From positions 372,001 through 436,000 of the forward strand of contig NZ_JASC01000013.1 of the NCBI RefSeq assembly GCF_000622365.1: 64,000 bases of DNA, read 5' to 3'. This document shows positions 38,911 to 48,804 of the stretch, piece after piece (the first letter of the stretch is position 1; each line of letters begins with the position of its first letter). The position numbers and the translations under genes are program-made. The stretch is from Sulfitobacter noctilucae. Lineage in GTDB: Bacteria > Pseudomonadota > Alphaproteobacteria > Rhodobacterales > Rhodobacteraceae. Under the pieces are notes generated by a model. That model did no database searches. It was not told where the DNA came from and worked only from the letters and a program-made list of their open reading frames with translations.

Positions 38911-40113
38911 ATGACTGCTTTTATCTGCGATGCACAACGCACGCCTATTGGACGTTTTGGTGGGGCGCTTGCGAAGGTGCGGGCCGATGATCTGGCCGCG
39001 ATCCCTATTGCCGCTCTGATGGAACGCAATCCGGATGTGGACTGGTCCCGAGTGGATGATGTGGTGTTTGGATGTGCCAATCAGGCAGGTGAAGACAACC
39101 GTAATGTCGCCCGTATGGCTGCGCTTCTGGCCGGGCTGCCGGTTGATGTGCCGGGGGCCACGATCAACCGTTTGTGCGCATCTGGAATGGACGCCCTAGG
39201 GGCCGCCGCACGCGCGATCCGCGCCGGTGATATGGATCTGGCAATTGCCGGCGGTGTCGAAAGTATGACACGCGCGCCTTTCGTTATGCCGAAAGCCGAC
39301 ACGGCTTTCTCTCGCAACAATGCAGTCTATGACACCACCATCGGCTGGCGCTTTGTGAACCCTGTGATGAAGTCCAAATACGGCGTCGATTCAATGCCGC
39401 AAACCGCCGACAACGTCGCCGCAGACTATGACGTCAGCCGCGCGGATCAGGATGCCTTTGCCCTGCGCAGCCAGGAGCGCTGGGCGGCTGCCGACAAGGC
39501 AGGTATCTTTGCCGAAGAGATCACTCCCGTCACCATCCCCCAGCGCAAGGGCGACCCGGTGATCGTGGACCGCGACGAACATCCGCGCCCCGATACACAG
39601 GCCGACAAATTGGCCAAGCTGCGCGGCATCAACGGCCCCGATCTGACCGTCACTGCCGGCAATGCCTCCGGTGTGAATGACGGTGCCGCGGCGATGCTGA
39701 TCGCCTCTGAACAGGGAATGAAGGATCACGGCCTATCACCGATTGCGCGTGTTGTGGCCATGTCCGCCGCCGGGGTCGAGCCGCGTGTGATGGGCATCGG
39801 CCCGATTCCCGCCTGCCAGAAGGTGCTGAAACGCGCCGGTCTTACCATCGATCAGATGGATGTGATCGAACTGAACGAAGCCTTTGCGAGCCAGGGTCTC
39901 GCGACTTTGCGCGCGCTGGGCGTCGCCGACGATGCGCCTCACGTCAACGCAAACGGCGGTGCCATCGCCATCGGCCATCCTCTCGGTATGTCCGGTGCCC
40001 GTCTGGTGATGACGGCCGCGCTGCAACTCAAACGTACCGGCGGACGTTATGCCCTGTGTACGATGTGCGTTGGCGTGGGCCAGGGCGTCGCACTTATTCT
40101 AGAGCGCACTTAA
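38911..40113 (+). CDS. paaJ: 3-oxoadipyl-CoA / 3-oxo-5,6-didehydrosuberyl-CoA thiolase
   Basis: This 400-residue thiolase has the nucleophilic Cys in NRLCASGMDALGAA (about residue 90), a GHPLGMSGAR histidine motif and a C-terminal CTMCVGVGQG cysteine. Placed at the head of paaABCDE-Z-X it is the thiolase of phenylacetate degradation, cleaving 3-oxo-dicarboxyl-CoA to acetyl-CoA and succinyl-CoA. By sequence it could equally be called PcaF. ATG 38911 follows GGGAGGAATTG. Confidence 0.92.
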   Translation: MTAFICDAQRTPIGRFGGALAKVRADDLAAIPIAALMERNPDVDWSRVDDVVFGCANQAGEDNRNVARMAALLAGLPVDVPGATINRLCASGMDALGAAARAIRAGDMDLAIAGGVESMTRAPFVMPKADTAFSRNNAVYDTTIGWRFVNPVMKSKYGVDSMPQTADNVAADYDVSRADQDAFALRSQERWAAADKAGIFAEEITPVTIPQRKGDPVIVDRDEHPRPDTQADKLAKLRGINGPDLTVTAGNASGVNDGAAAMLIASEQGMKDHGLSPIARVVAMSAAGVEPRVMGIGPIPACQKVLKRAGLTIDQMDVIELNEAFASQGLATLRALGVADDAPHVNANGGAIAIGHPLGMSGARLVMTAALQLKRTGGRYALCTMCVGVGQGVALILERT

Positions 40114-40145
40114 ACTGAATGCTTGTTCTTGAAAGGACCTGAACG

Positions 40146-41138
40146 ATGTATGCACAGATGATCAAGTCTACCGGTCAAGGCGTGAAATCCCTTGATGAAA
40201 TGGAACCACAAGAACGGGCTTTTCAAGAACGGATCGATGCCGGTGGCAAGATCGAACCGAAAGACTGGATGCCCGATGGCTACCGCAAGAACCTGATCCG
40301 CCAGATCGGGCAGCATGCCCATTCAGAGATTGTTGGCCAACTGCCCGAGGGCAACTGGATCACCCGCGCCCCCACGCTGGAACGCAAGGCCATCTTGCTG
40401 GCCAAGGTGCAGGACGAAGCAGGGCATGGGCTTTATCTTTATTGCGCCGCCGAAACGCTTGGCGTGACGCGCGACGACCTGACGCGAGACCTGCTTTCGG
40501 GCAAGATGAAGTATTCGTCGATCTTCAATTATCCGACCCTGACATGGGCCGATATGGGTGCTGTGGGCTGGCTGGTTGATGGTGCCGCGATCATGAATCA
40601 GGTGCCATTGCAGCGTACATCCTATGGGCCATATGCCCGCGCGATGGTGCGGATCTGCAAAGAAGAGTCCTTTCACCAGCGTCAGGGCTTTGACATCATG
40701 ATGAAGATGGCGAAAGGCACAGACGCCCAGCGCAAGATGGCGCAGGATGCACTGAACCGGTTCTGGGGTCCGGCACTGATGATGTTCGGCCCATCCGACG
40801 CTGAATCGGTACATTCCGCACAGTCGATGGCGTGGAAGATCAAGATGAACAGCAACGACGAACTGCGTCAGAAGTTCGTCGACCAGACCGCACCCCAGGC
40901 GGAATACCTTGGCCTCACCATCCCGGACGAAACCTGCAAGCTGAACGAGGAAACCGGTCACTACGATTTTGCCCAGCCGGATTGGGACGAATTCTTTGAT
41001 GTGCTCAAGGGCAATGGCCCCTGCAACACCGAACGGCTGGAGGCCCGCAACAAAGCCTGGGATGACGGTCGTTGGGTCCGCGAAGGTCTGCTTGCCCATG
41101 CCGCCAAGAAACGCAGTGCGAAAATGGCGGCGGAGTAG
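40146..41138 (+). CDS. paaA: 1,2-phenylacetyl-CoA epoxidase subunit A (catalytic)
   Basis: The 330-residue ferritin-like diiron subunit carries the expected carboxylate/histidine ligands ([11 protein letters not shown] near residue 90, [13 protein letters not shown] near residue 180). With PaaBCE it epoxidises phenylacetyl-CoA using oxygen. The start has GAAAGGA upstream, and the stop is 4 bases before the paaB start. Confidence 0.97.
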   Translation: MYAQMIKSTGQGVKSLDEMEPQERAFQERIDAGGKIEPKDWMPDGYRKNLIRQIGQHAHSEIVGQLPEGNWITRAPTLERKAILLAKVQDEAGHGLYLYCAAETLGVTRDDLTRDLLSGKMKYSSIFNYPTLTWADMGAVGWLVDGAAIMNQVPLQRTSYGPYARAMVRICKEESFHQRQGFDIMMKMAKGTDAQRKMAQDALNRFWGPALMMFGPSDAESVHSAQSMAWKIKMNSNDELRQKFVDQTAPQAEYLGLTIPDETCKLNEETGHYDFAQPDWDEFFDVLKGNGPCNTERLEARNKAWDDGRWVREGLLAHAAKKRSAKMAAE

Positions 41139-41142
41139 ACCT

Positions 41143-41487
41143 ATGAGCAGCCCTGAATCCAGTCCCTATAAAGCCACCGAAGCCGCAGAGCATACGGAAA
41201 CCCGCAAGACAGAATGGCCCCTATGGGAAATATTTATCCGCGGTCAACACGGGCTAAGCCACCGTCACGTTGGTAGCCTTCACGCAGCTGACGCAGAGAT
41301 GGCGATCAAGAACGCCCGCGACGTCTACACCCGCCGGAACGAAGGTGTCAGCATTTGGGCCGTTGAGGCCTCTGCTATTGCGGCCTCTTCGCCCGAGGAA
41401 AAAGGCGCGCTTTACGAACCTGCGAACGACAAAGTGTACCGCCATCCGACGTTCTTCGACATCCCTGACGAAGTGGGTGCAATGTGA
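41143..41487 (+). CDS. paaB: 1,2-phenylacetyl-CoA epoxidase subunit B
   Basis: A 114-residue protein with the PaaB signature WPLWEIFIRGQHGLSHRHVG and VYTRRNEGVSIWAVEA. It is a structural subunit bridging PaaAC units. The start at 41143 is set by homology to the family N-terminus, since a longer frame overlaps paaA. The stop overlaps the paaC start by four bases. Confidence 0.95.
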   Translation: MSSPESSPYKATEAAEHTETRKTEWPLWEIFIRGQHGLSHRHVGSLHAADAEMAIKNARDVYTRRNEGVSIWAVEASAIAASSPEEKGALYEPANDKVYRHPTFFDIPDEVGAM

Positions 41488-42239
41488 GCGACCCTTTGTT
41501 CGAATACCTGTGCCGCTTGGGCGACAACACTCTGGTTCTGGGGCACCGTGTCTCTGAATGGTGCGGTGTGGCTCCGGTATTAGAAGAAGATATTGCGCTG
41601 GCCAATGTGGCGCTTGACCTGATTGGTCAGACCCAGTTGTGGCTGGGATTGGCCGGAGAGGTTGAGGGCGACGGCCGCGATGCCGACCGGCTCGCGTTTC
41701 ACCGCGACGTCTGGGATTTTCGCAATGTGCTTTTGGTCGAACAGCCGAATGGTGACTTTGGCCAAACAATGATGCGGCAGTTCCTTTTTGACACTTGGCA
41801 TCTGTCGATGCTCAAGGCGTTGGCAGGGTCATCGCATGAACAGATTGCAGCGATTGCCGAGAAGTCGGTGAAGGAAGTGACCTATCATTTGGAACGTTCT
41901 ACCGACACGGTGATCGGACTGGGCGATGGTACGGAGGAAAGCCACGATCGCATGCAAAAGGCCCTTGATAGGCTCTATCCTTTTGTGGGCGAAATGTTCT
42001 TGTCTGATGACATAGACGCCGCGATGGTGACGCAAGGGATAGCGCCTGATCCCGCAAGCCTTCGCAAGGCCTTCGACGCGCAGCTTGATGCAGTACTGGC
42101 AGAAGCAACACTCACTAAACCCGCCGATGATTTCGCCCACAAAGGTGGAAAGACAGGCGCACGGCACACCGAACACCTGGGTCATATGCTGACGCAAATG
42201 CAATGGTTGCAACGCGCCTATCCGGATGCATCATGGTAA
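41484..42239 (+). CDS. paaC: 1,2-phenylacetyl-CoA epoxidase subunit C
   Basis: The 251-residue ferritin-like structural subunit (LGHRVSEWCGVAPVLEEDIA, IGQTQLWLGLAGEVEGDGRD) pairs with PaaA. It keeps the fold but is not the active diiron subunit in characterised systems. Its start overlaps paaB and its end overlaps paaD. Confidence 0.95.
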   Translation: MSDPLFEYLCRLGDNTLVLGHRVSEWCGVAPVLEEDIALANVALDLIGQTQLWLGLAGEVEGDGRDADRLAFHRDVWDFRNVLLVEQPNGDFGQTMMRQFLFDTWHLSMLKALAGSSHEQIAAIAEKSVKEVTYHLERSTDTVIGLGDGTEESHDRMQKALDRLYPFVGEMFLSDDIDAAMVTQGIAPDPASLRKAFDAQLDAVLAEATLTKPADDFAHKGGKTGARHTEHLGHMLTQMQWLQRAYPDASW

Positions 42240-42700
42240 CCGATCAGCCCGCGTTAGAGACTGTTTGGGCATGGCTTTCCGCCGTGCCTGACCCAGAGAT
42301 ACCGGTGATTTCGCTGACCGATCTGGGCATCATCCGTGACGTGGCATGGGACGATGATACGTTAGTTGTCACGGTCACCCCAACCTATTCGGGCTGCCCC
42401 GCGACCAGCATCATCAACCTTGATATAGAAACCGCCTTGCGTGCCAAGGGAATCGAAAAACTGTCTCTAAAAAGGCAGTTATCTCCTGCATGGACGACCG
42501 ATTGGTTGACCGACACGGGTCGCGCCAAACTAGAAGAATACGGCATCGCGCCCCCTCAACCAGCGGGCGGGCCCAAGCAGTGCCCACTTTGCAAATCCAC
42601 TCAGGTTGAGAAGATCAGCCAATTCGGATCGACCCCCTGCAAGGCGCAATGGCGGTGCCAATCCTGCCTTGAACCCTTCGACTATTTCAAATGTATCTGA
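42233..42700 (+). CDS. paaD: phenylacetate degradation protein PaaD (MIP18-like)
   Basis: The 155-residue protein has an N-terminal DUF59/MIP18 domain (PDPEIPVISLTDLGIIRDV) and a C-terminal zinc-ribbon (CPLCKST ... WRCQSC). It is thought to help mature the iron centres of the epoxidase. ATG 42233 lies within the last codons of paaC. Confidence 0.93.
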   Translation: MVTDQPALETVWAWLSAVPDPEIPVISLTDLGIIRDVAWDDDTLVVTVTPTYSGCPATSIINLDIETALRAKGIEKLSLKRQLSPAWTTDWLTDTGRAKLEEYGIAPPQPAGGPKQCPLCKSTQVEKISQFGSTPCKAQWRCQSCLEPFDYFKCI

Positions 42701-42707
42701 GGCCCGC

Positions 42708-43772
42708 ATGAGCCAGTTTCACCCTGTCACAGTGACTGATATCCACCACACGATCCGTGATGCGGTCGTGCTGACGCTACAACCTGAAAATCCAGAAGCT
42801 TTCGATTTCAAACAGGGCCAATACCTGACCTTTAAGCAGGATTTCGATGGTACCGAGCTGCGGCGCAACTATTCCATCTGCGCCGGGCTGGACGACGGCA
42901 AGTTGCAGGTGGGGATCAAACGTGTCGATGGCGGCGCGTTTTCGACCTTTGCCAATACAGAGTTGCAAGTCGGCGATACACTGCAAGTCATGCCTCCGCA
43001 GGGGAAGTTTTTCACTGCATTAGAGCCTGATAAGACGAAGAACTACCTTGGGTTCGCGGGCGGGTCTGGCATTACGCCTGTTCTATCGATCCTCAAAACT
43101 GTTCTGAAACGGGAACCGCTGTCCACATTTACACTGGTCTATGCCAATCGTGCTGTGAACACGATCATGTTCCGGGAGGAACTGGAGGATCTCAAGAACC
43201 GTTACATGGGGCGACTAACGATCATCCATATGCTTGAATCCGGGCAGGATATTGATTTGTTCACCGGCCGTGTTGATCAGGGGAAATGTGAAGCGCTTTT
43301 CAAACAGTGGATCGACGTCAGCGCCATTACGACTGCGTTCATCTGTGGTCCTGAACCCATGATGCTTGCCATCGCTGACAGCCTAAAAACCCACGGTTTA
43401 GAGCCTGATCAGATTAAGTTTGAACTGTTCAGCGAAAGCCAGCAAGGTCAGCTTGCCAAGCAAGAGATGGCGAAACGTGCCGAGGGGCAGACCGGGACCA
43501 ATCTGACGGTGATCATTGAAGGCGCCGAGCGGTCCTTCGAGATGTCGAAGGGGCAATCAGTGCTTGAAGCGGCGCTGGCCAACGGACAGGACGCGCCCTT
43601 TGCCTGCAAGGCCGGTGTCTGTTCGACCTGCATGTGCAAGGTGATCGAGGGCGAGGTCGAGATGATCAGCAACCATGCCCTCGAAGATTACGAAGTTGAG
43701 CGGGGGTATGTGCTGTCTTGCCAGTCCTATCCGCTGACCGAAAAACTGGTTGTGGATTACGACACCCATTAA
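42708..43772 (+). CDS. paaE: 1,2-phenylacetyl-CoA epoxidase reductase subunit
   Basis: The 354-residue reductase has an FAD-binding domain (LRRNYSICAG near residue 50), an NAD(P)-binding domain (GFAGGSGITPVLSIL) and a C-terminal plant-type ferredoxin with cysteines in CKAGVCSTCMC. It passes electrons from NADPH to the PaaA diiron centre. The start is set by the family N-terminus (MSQFHPVTVTDI), 8 bases after the paaD stop. Confidence 0.95.
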   Translation: MSQFHPVTVTDIHHTIRDAVVLTLQPENPEAFDFKQGQYLTFKQDFDGTELRRNYSICAGLDDGKLQVGIKRVDGGAFSTFANTELQVGDTLQVMPPQGKFFTALEPDKTKNYLGFAGGSGITPVLSILKTVLKREPLSTFTLVYANRAVNTIMFREELEDLKNRYMGRLTIIHMLESGQDIDLFTGRVDQGKCEALFKQWIDVSAITTAFICGPEPMMLAIADSLKTHGLEPDQIKFELFSESQQGQLAKQEMAKRAEGQTGTNLTVIIEGAERSFEMSKGQSVLEAALANGQDAPFACKAGVCSTCMCKVIEGEVEMISNHALEDYEVERGYVLSCQSYPLTEKLVVDYDTH

Positions 43773-43781
43773 GGAGAGCCG

Positions 43782-45806
43782 ATGCTGGACGTATCAAGTT
43801 TCGCTGCAGGTCAATGGATCGCGCCCGGCACAGGTGCCCGATCTATAGAAAGCGCCATCACCGGCGAGGCTCTGGCACAGGCTGGCAATGCTGCATTACC
43901 CATTCAGGATATGCTGGGCTATGCCCGCGAAATTGGCGGCACAAACCTGCGCAGGATGACGTTTCACGACCGCGCCAAGATGCTTAAGGCGCTGGCGTTG
44001 TTTCTGATGGAGCGCAAGCAGACGCTTTACGATCTAAGCTATGATACCGGTGCGACCCTGTCCGATCACAAGATCGACGTGGACGGCGGCATCGGCACAA
44101 TGCTGGTTTTCGCCGCCAAGGGCCGCCGTGAAATGCCGGATGGGCATGTCTATCTTGACGGACCACCAGAACAATTGGGCAAGACCGGTGCCTTCATGGG
44201 GCGGCATATTTGCACGCCGCTGCTAGGTGTCGCCGTTCATATCAATGCGTTCAACTTCCCCGTCTGGGGCGTGCTAGAAAAACTCGCGCCAACTCTTTTA
44301 GCGGGCGTGCCTGCAATCGTAAAACCGGCCACGGCGACCTGCTATGTCACAGAGGCCTGCGTGCGCATGATGTTGGACAGCGGGCTGTTACCCGAAGGCG
44401 CGGTTCAGTTGGTGACCGGCGGTTTGGGCGATATGCTGGATCATCTGGAATGTCAGGACGCCGTAGCATTCACCGGATCAGCCCAAACCGCACTCAAGCT
44501 GCGCGGCACGCCAAACCTCATGGAAAACTCTGTCCGCTTCGCCTCCGAGCAGGACAGCCTGAATGCATCGGTACTCGGGCCGGACGCGGAACCCGGCACG
44601 CCGGAGTTCGATCTGTTCGTCAAGGAAGTTCAGCGCGAGATGACCGCCAAGGCCGGGCAAAAGTGCACTGCGATCCGCCGTATCATGGTGCCCCACGCGC
44701 ATATTGATGCAGTGATAACCGCGATCAGCGACCGGTTGGCGAAGATACAGATTGGCGATCCACGGCTCGAAAGCACTCGGATGGGTGCACTGGTATCCGC
44801 AAGTCAGAAACGTGACGTGCTTGAAAAAGCGGCTCTAATACAGGCGGAATCCGAACTTGTATTCGGTGCCCCCGATGCGTTCAGCGTGACAGGCGCAGAC
44901 AAGGAAAAAGGCGCTTTTGTGCCGCCTATGCTGTTTCACTGCAGCGATCCTGACATCGCCCGCCGCGTCCACGACACCGAAGCTTTCGGTCCCGTCTCAA
45001 CGATCATGCCCTATCGCGACTTGCCCCATGCCATCGACCTGCTGAACAAGGGCAAGGGGTCGCTGGTGGCTTCTGTCATCACCAATGATGGGGATGTGGC
45101 CCGCGACATCACATTGGGCAGTGCGGCCTTCCACGGCAGGCTTTACTTCAACAACCGTACCTCGATGGGCGAAGCCTCAGGTCACGGCGCGCCGCTTCCC
45201 CATATGGTACATGGCGGTCCGGGCCGCGCAGGCGGCGGTGAAGAGTTGGGCGGCATACGCGGTGTGATGCATTATATGCAGCGCACCGCCATTCAGGGCA
45301 GCCCGGATATTCTGACCGCCATCGGCGAACAATGGGTACCCGGCGGCACGGAAACCACCCATCAGGATCATCCCTTCACGCGGACTTTCTCCCAGATCAC
45401 GCTGGGCGAGACGTTCAATTCGCCCTCCCGCACCATCACGCTGGAGGATATCGAAACTTTCGCGCATTTCACCGGTGATACGTTCTACGCCCATATGGAC
45501 GACGCCGCAGCCAAGGCGAACCCGTTCTTTCCGGGGCGCGTTGCGCATGGCTATTTGCTGCTGAGCTTTGCGGCGGGCCTCTTTGTGCAACCAGACCCCG
45601 GTCCGGTGCTCGCCAACACGGGTCTGGATAATCTGCGCTTTATGGCACCCGTTGCCGCCGGTGACAGCATTCGCGTGCGGCTGACGGTAAAACACAAGAC
45701 ACCGCGCAATGACGAATACGGCGAAGTGCGTTGGCATGTGACCCTATACAACCAGAATGATGACGTGGCAGCGGAATATGAACTGCTGACGATGAATGGA
45801 TATTGA
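43782..45806 (+). CDS. paaZ: bifunctional oxepin-CoA hydrolase / 3-oxo-5,6-didehydrosuberyl-CoA semialdehyde dehydrogenase
   Basis: This 674-residue fusion has an aldehyde dehydrogenase domain (nucleophilic Cys in AGQKCTAIRR near residue 295) and a C-terminal MaoC hotdog hydratase (FAHFTGDTFYAHMDD). It opens the oxepin-CoA ring and oxidises the resulting aldehyde. GGAGAG precedes the ATG. paaX starts 11 bases before its end. Confidence 0.95.
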   Translation: MLDVSSFAAGQWIAPGTGARSIESAITGEALAQAGNAALPIQDMLGYAREIGGTNLRRMTFHDRAKMLKALALFLMERKQTLYDLSYDTGATLSDHKIDVDGGIGTMLVFAAKGRREMPDGHVYLDGPPEQLGKTGAFMGRHICTPLLGVAVHINAFNFPVWGVLEKLAPTLLAGVPAIVKPATATCYVTEACVRMMLDSGLLPEGAVQLVTGGLGDMLDHLECQDAVAFTGSAQTALKLRGTPNLMENSVRFASEQDSLNASVLGPDAEPGTPEFDLFVKEVQREMTAKAGQKCTAIRRIMVPHAHIDAVITAISDRLAKIQIGDPRLESTRMGALVSASQKRDVLEKAALIQAESELVFGAPDAFSVTGADKEKGAFVPPMLFHCSDPDIARRVHDTEAFGPVSTIMPYRDLPHAIDLLNKGKGSLVASVITNDGDVARDITLGSAAFHGRLYFNNRTSMGEASGHGAPLPHMVHGGPGRAGGGEELGGIRGVMHYMQRTAIQGSPDILTAIGEQWVPGGTETTHQDHPFTRTFSQITLGETFNSPSRTITLEDIETFAHFTGDTFYAHMDDAAAKANPFFPGRVAHGYLLLSFAAGLFVQPDPGPVLANTGLDNLRFMAPVAAGDSIRVRLTVKHKTPRNDEYGEVRWHVTLYNQNDDVAAEYELLTMNGY

Positions 45807-46572
45807 GGAGTTTGCATCTCTGACGGCGGGGTTGCGAAGCTTGGGGGGGCAGCGGGTTTGGTCGCTGGTGATCAGCCTTTTTGGTGATCTTGCGCAAGAA
45901 CCGGGACAGGCGATTGATGGGCCAGTCCTGTCGACCATCATGGCTGGTCTGGACGTAAAACCAGAAGCGGCGCGCGTGGCACTGCACCGTTTGCGCAACG
46001 ACGGTTGGATCACATCCGAGAAATCGGGGCGCATCAGACGTCACAGTCTGACCGCGCAAGGGCGCAGGGAATCGGCAGCGGCAAGCCCGCGCATCTATGC
46101 CGATGCGACCCTAACCAACGGAAAATGGCAGATCGTCCTTACCGAACATGCCGCTGATTTGTCCCAGCTGGGTTTTACGCAGATAACGCCGCGCATCTTT
46201 GCAGGCCCCAGGTCAGCCAAGGCACCAGCCGAGGCGATGATCTTGTGCGCCGGCGCAGCGCCCGACTGGCTGCGCGCGCAAATTGCCGACCAAAGGCAGC
46301 AAAGCGGGTACGCGGACCTGTTGACGGCTCTGACCGCGTTACGCGGAAATTTGCCGTCACCCACCGAACTACCCGCGCTTCATACCGCTGTGTTGCGGTG
46401 CTTGGTCGTTCACAACTGGCGACGCCTTGTGTTGCGTCACCCTACGCTCCCCGCTGCCTTGATCGATCCCGAAGGCGCGCCCCATCGCTGCCACGTCGCT
46501 GTCGCTGATTTGCTGGCACGCTATCCGCGCCCCTCAATCACCGAGGTTGAGCAGTCCTGCGCCACTGTGTAA
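45796..46572 (+). CDS. paaX: PaaX-family transcriptional repressor
   Basis: The 258-residue protein has an N-terminal winged helix (LVISLFGDLAQEP, VKPEAARVALHRLRNDGW) and the PaaX middle and C-terminal domains. It is expected to repress the paa operon until phenylacetyl-CoA binds. It overlaps paaZ by 11 bases, so it would be autoregulated if the operon promoter is its target. Confidence 0.9.
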   Translation: MDIEEFASLTAGLRSLGGQRVWSLVISLFGDLAQEPGQAIDGPVLSTIMAGLDVKPEAARVALHRLRNDGWITSEKSGRIRRHSLTAQGRRESAAASPRIYADATLTNGKWQIVLTEHAADLSQLGFTQITPRIFAGPRSAKAPAEAMILCAGAAPDWLRAQIADQRQQSGYADLLTALTALRGNLPSPTELPALHTAVLRCLVVHNWRRLVLRHPTLPAALIDPEGAPHRCHVAVADLLARYPRPSITEVEQSCATV

Positions 46573-46614
46573 CAGCCGCTTTCCCAAAGGCGAGATGCAG
46601 GGTATAGCGATGCC

Positions 46615-47229
46615 ATGACAAATTATCTCTATCAGAATGATCTGCCCGACGACCTTGATCTGGGTCCTGAAGTTGCCATTGATTGCGAGACGATGGGCCT
46701 GCATCCACACCGCGACCGTCTATGTGTTGTGCAGCTTTCGGGCGGTGATGGGAACGCGCATCTTGTGCAGATCGCCAAAGGCCAGACAGAGGCACCGAAC
46801 CTGTGCCGCTTGATCGAAAACCCCGATGTGCTCAAGCTGTTTCACTTTGGCCGTTTTGACATTGCCGCGATGCTGAACACTTTTGGCTCTACTACTGCAC
46901 CCGTCTATTGCACCAAGATCGCGAGCCGTCTGATCCGCACCTATACGGACCGGCACGGATTGGCGAAGCTGCTTCAAGAATTGCTTAGCATCGACATCTC
47001 TAAACAGCAGCAATCCAGTGATTGGGGCGCTGCCAAACTGACGCAGGCGCAGATCGACTATGCCGCGTCTGACGTGCTCTACCTCCATCAATTGCGCGAC
47101 AAGCTGAACGAGATGTTGCAGCGTGAAGGACGGATGGAGATCGCGCAGGCCTGTTTCGATTTCCTGCCCATGCGCGCACGTCTTGATCTGGAAGGCTGGC
47201 CGGAAACAGATATCTTTGCCCACGCATGA
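46615..47229 (+). CDS. short ribonuclease D (exonuclease domain only)
   Basis: A 204-residue DEDDy 3'-5' exonuclease: IDCETMGL (D, E), FHFGRFDIAAML (D) and YAASDVLYL (Y and D). It lacks the HRDC domains of E. coli RNase D, as is common in alphaproteobacteria. It processes RNA 3' ends. Its stop overlaps the start of the isomerase gene. Confidence 0.92.
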   Translation: MTNYLYQNDLPDDLDLGPEVAIDCETMGLHPHRDRLCVVQLSGGDGNAHLVQIAKGQTEAPNLCRLIENPDVLKLFHFGRFDIAAMLNTFGSTTAPVYCTKIASRLIRTYTDRHGLAKLLQELLSIDISKQQQSSDWGAAKLTQAQIDYAASDVLYLHQLRDKLNEMLQREGRMEIAQACFDFLPMRARLDLEGWPETDIFAHA

Positions 47230-48188
47230 GCACGCCATACCTTGATACCGCCGCACGGGTGATCCGCGCCGAAGCGGACGCGCTTCATGTCTTGGCGAAC
47301 GCGCTTGATGATCGGTTCCGTGCCGCCATCGACCTGATGCGCAATACCAAAGGGCGCGTGATCGTATCGGGCATCGGCAAATCCGGCCATATCGCCAATA
47401 AAATTGCGGCGACATTGGCCAGCACGGGCACACCTGCCCAATTTGTACATCCGGCAGAGGCAAGTCACGGTGATCTGGGCATGATTACTACCGATGATGT
47501 GGTCCTCGCAATTTCCAATTCCGGCGAAGCGCCGGAGTTGGGCAACCTGATCGCCTATTCCCGCCGCTACGATATTCCGCTGATCGGGCTGACCAGCCGT
47601 GCGGCAAGCACGTTGGGTCGTCAGTCCGATGTAGTGCTGTTGCTGCCAAAGGTTGCCGAAGCTTGCGGCACCGGGGTCGTGCCCACCACTTCCACCACGA
47701 TGACCCTTGCCATGGGCGATGCCTTGGCCGTGGCGCTGATGGAAAACCGCGCCTTTACCGCAGAGCATTTTCGCAACTTCCATCCGGGTGGTAAACTTGG
47801 TGCACAGCTGAGTCTTGTGCGTGACCTGATGCATACCGGCGAAGCGATGCCATTGGTCACCGAGGATACCGAGATGTCGAAAGTGCTGACCGAGATCGGC
47901 AGCAAAGGGTTTGGCGTTGCAGGTGTTACGGACAAGACAGGCAAACTAGCCGGGATCATCACCACCGGCGATCTGGGGCGTCATATGGAAGGGCTTTTCA
48001 CGATGAAGGCCGCCGACGTGATGACGAAAAACCCCGTGACCATCGCGCCCGATGCCCTTGCAGAAAAGGCCGTTGGCGTGATGAACGCCCGCAAGATCAC
48101 ATGCCTATTGGTGATCGACCCAGCAGCGCCGGACCATCCTGCCGGATTACTGCACATTCATGACTGCCTGCGCGTCGGTCTGGGGTAA
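47226..48188 (+). CDS. kdsD: arabinose-5-phosphate isomerase (KpsF/GutQ family)
   Basis: The 320-residue protein has an N-terminal SIS sugar-isomerase domain (VSGIGKSGHIANKIAATLAS) and two C-terminal CBS domains. It makes arabinose-5-phosphate for Kdo synthesis. This fits the lptC/lptA/lptB genes immediately downstream and kdsB at 60 kb. Confidence 0.93.
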   Translation: MSTPYLDTAARVIRAEADALHVLANALDDRFRAAIDLMRNTKGRVIVSGIGKSGHIANKIAATLASTGTPAQFVHPAEASHGDLGMITTDDVVLAISNSGEAPELGNLIAYSRRYDIPLIGLTSRAASTLGRQSDVVLLLPKVAEACGTGVVPTTSTTMTLAMGDALAVALMENRAFTAEHFRNFHPGGKLGAQLSLVRDLMHTGEAMPLVTEDTEMSKVLTEIGSKGFGVAGVTDKTGKLAGIITTGDLGRHMEGLFTMKAADVMTKNPVTIAPDALAEKAVGVMNARKITCLLVIDPAAPDHPAGLLHIHDCLRVGLG

Positions 48189-48191
48189 CCC

Positions 48192-48800
48192 ATGCAAACA
48201 GACCGCTATACCCAGCTGGTCGGTTGGCTCAAAGTGGTTCTGCCGCTTCTGGCATTGGGGCTTCTATCGACGCTTTTTCTGATCAGCCGCGCGATTGACC
48301 CTGAAACCGCGATTCCCTTTGCCGACAAGGAAATACAGGAGCGGCTGCGTGATCAGCAGGTGACGGGCCCGATCTATTACGCCGTGACGGCCGATGGCGA
48401 TCAGATTTCGTTTGCTGCCGACAAGCTGACCACGCCCGAAGGTATGACCGGAAGCAATGCGGCTGAATCTGTCGAAGTGACGATGGACCTGATCGGCGGC
48501 ACGCAAGTCACGCTGAATGCTCTGCACGGGAACTTCAACATCGAGCAAGACAACGCCGATCTGCAAGGCGATGTCGTCATCCGGACCTCGACCGGTTACC
48601 GACTTGAAAGCGAACGGATGATTACCCAGATGTCTTCACTGGATGTTACGTCGCCGGGACGGGTGCAGGGCGATGGCCCCGTCGGCACATTGGACGCCGG
48701 CGCAATGACGCTGAGCGCAGGCAAACAGGGCGCACCCGCCCAATTGGTTTTCACAAAAGGTGTGAAGCTGGTATATGTCCCGAATATCGAGGAAGAATGA
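48192..48800 (+). CDS. lptC: LPS export ABC transporter periplasmic protein LptC
   Basis: The 202-residue protein has one N-terminal membrane anchor (VVLPLLALGLLSTLFLI) and a periplasmic LptC/OstA-like beta-jellyroll region (GNFNIEQDNADLQGDVVI). It receives lipopolysaccharide from LptBFG and passes it to LptA. It lies 3 bases after kdsD. Confidence 0.9.
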   Translation: MQTDRYTQLVGWLKVVLPLLALGLLSTLFLISRAIDPETAIPFADKEIQERLRDQQVTGPIYYAVTADGDQISFAADKLTTPEGMTGSNAAESVEVTMDLIGGTQVTLNALHGNFNIEQDNADLQGDVVIRTSTGYRLESERMITQMSSLDVTSPGRVQGDGPVGTLDAGAMTLSAGKQGAPAQLVFTKGVKLVYVPNIEEE

Positions 48801-48804
48801 CCCT

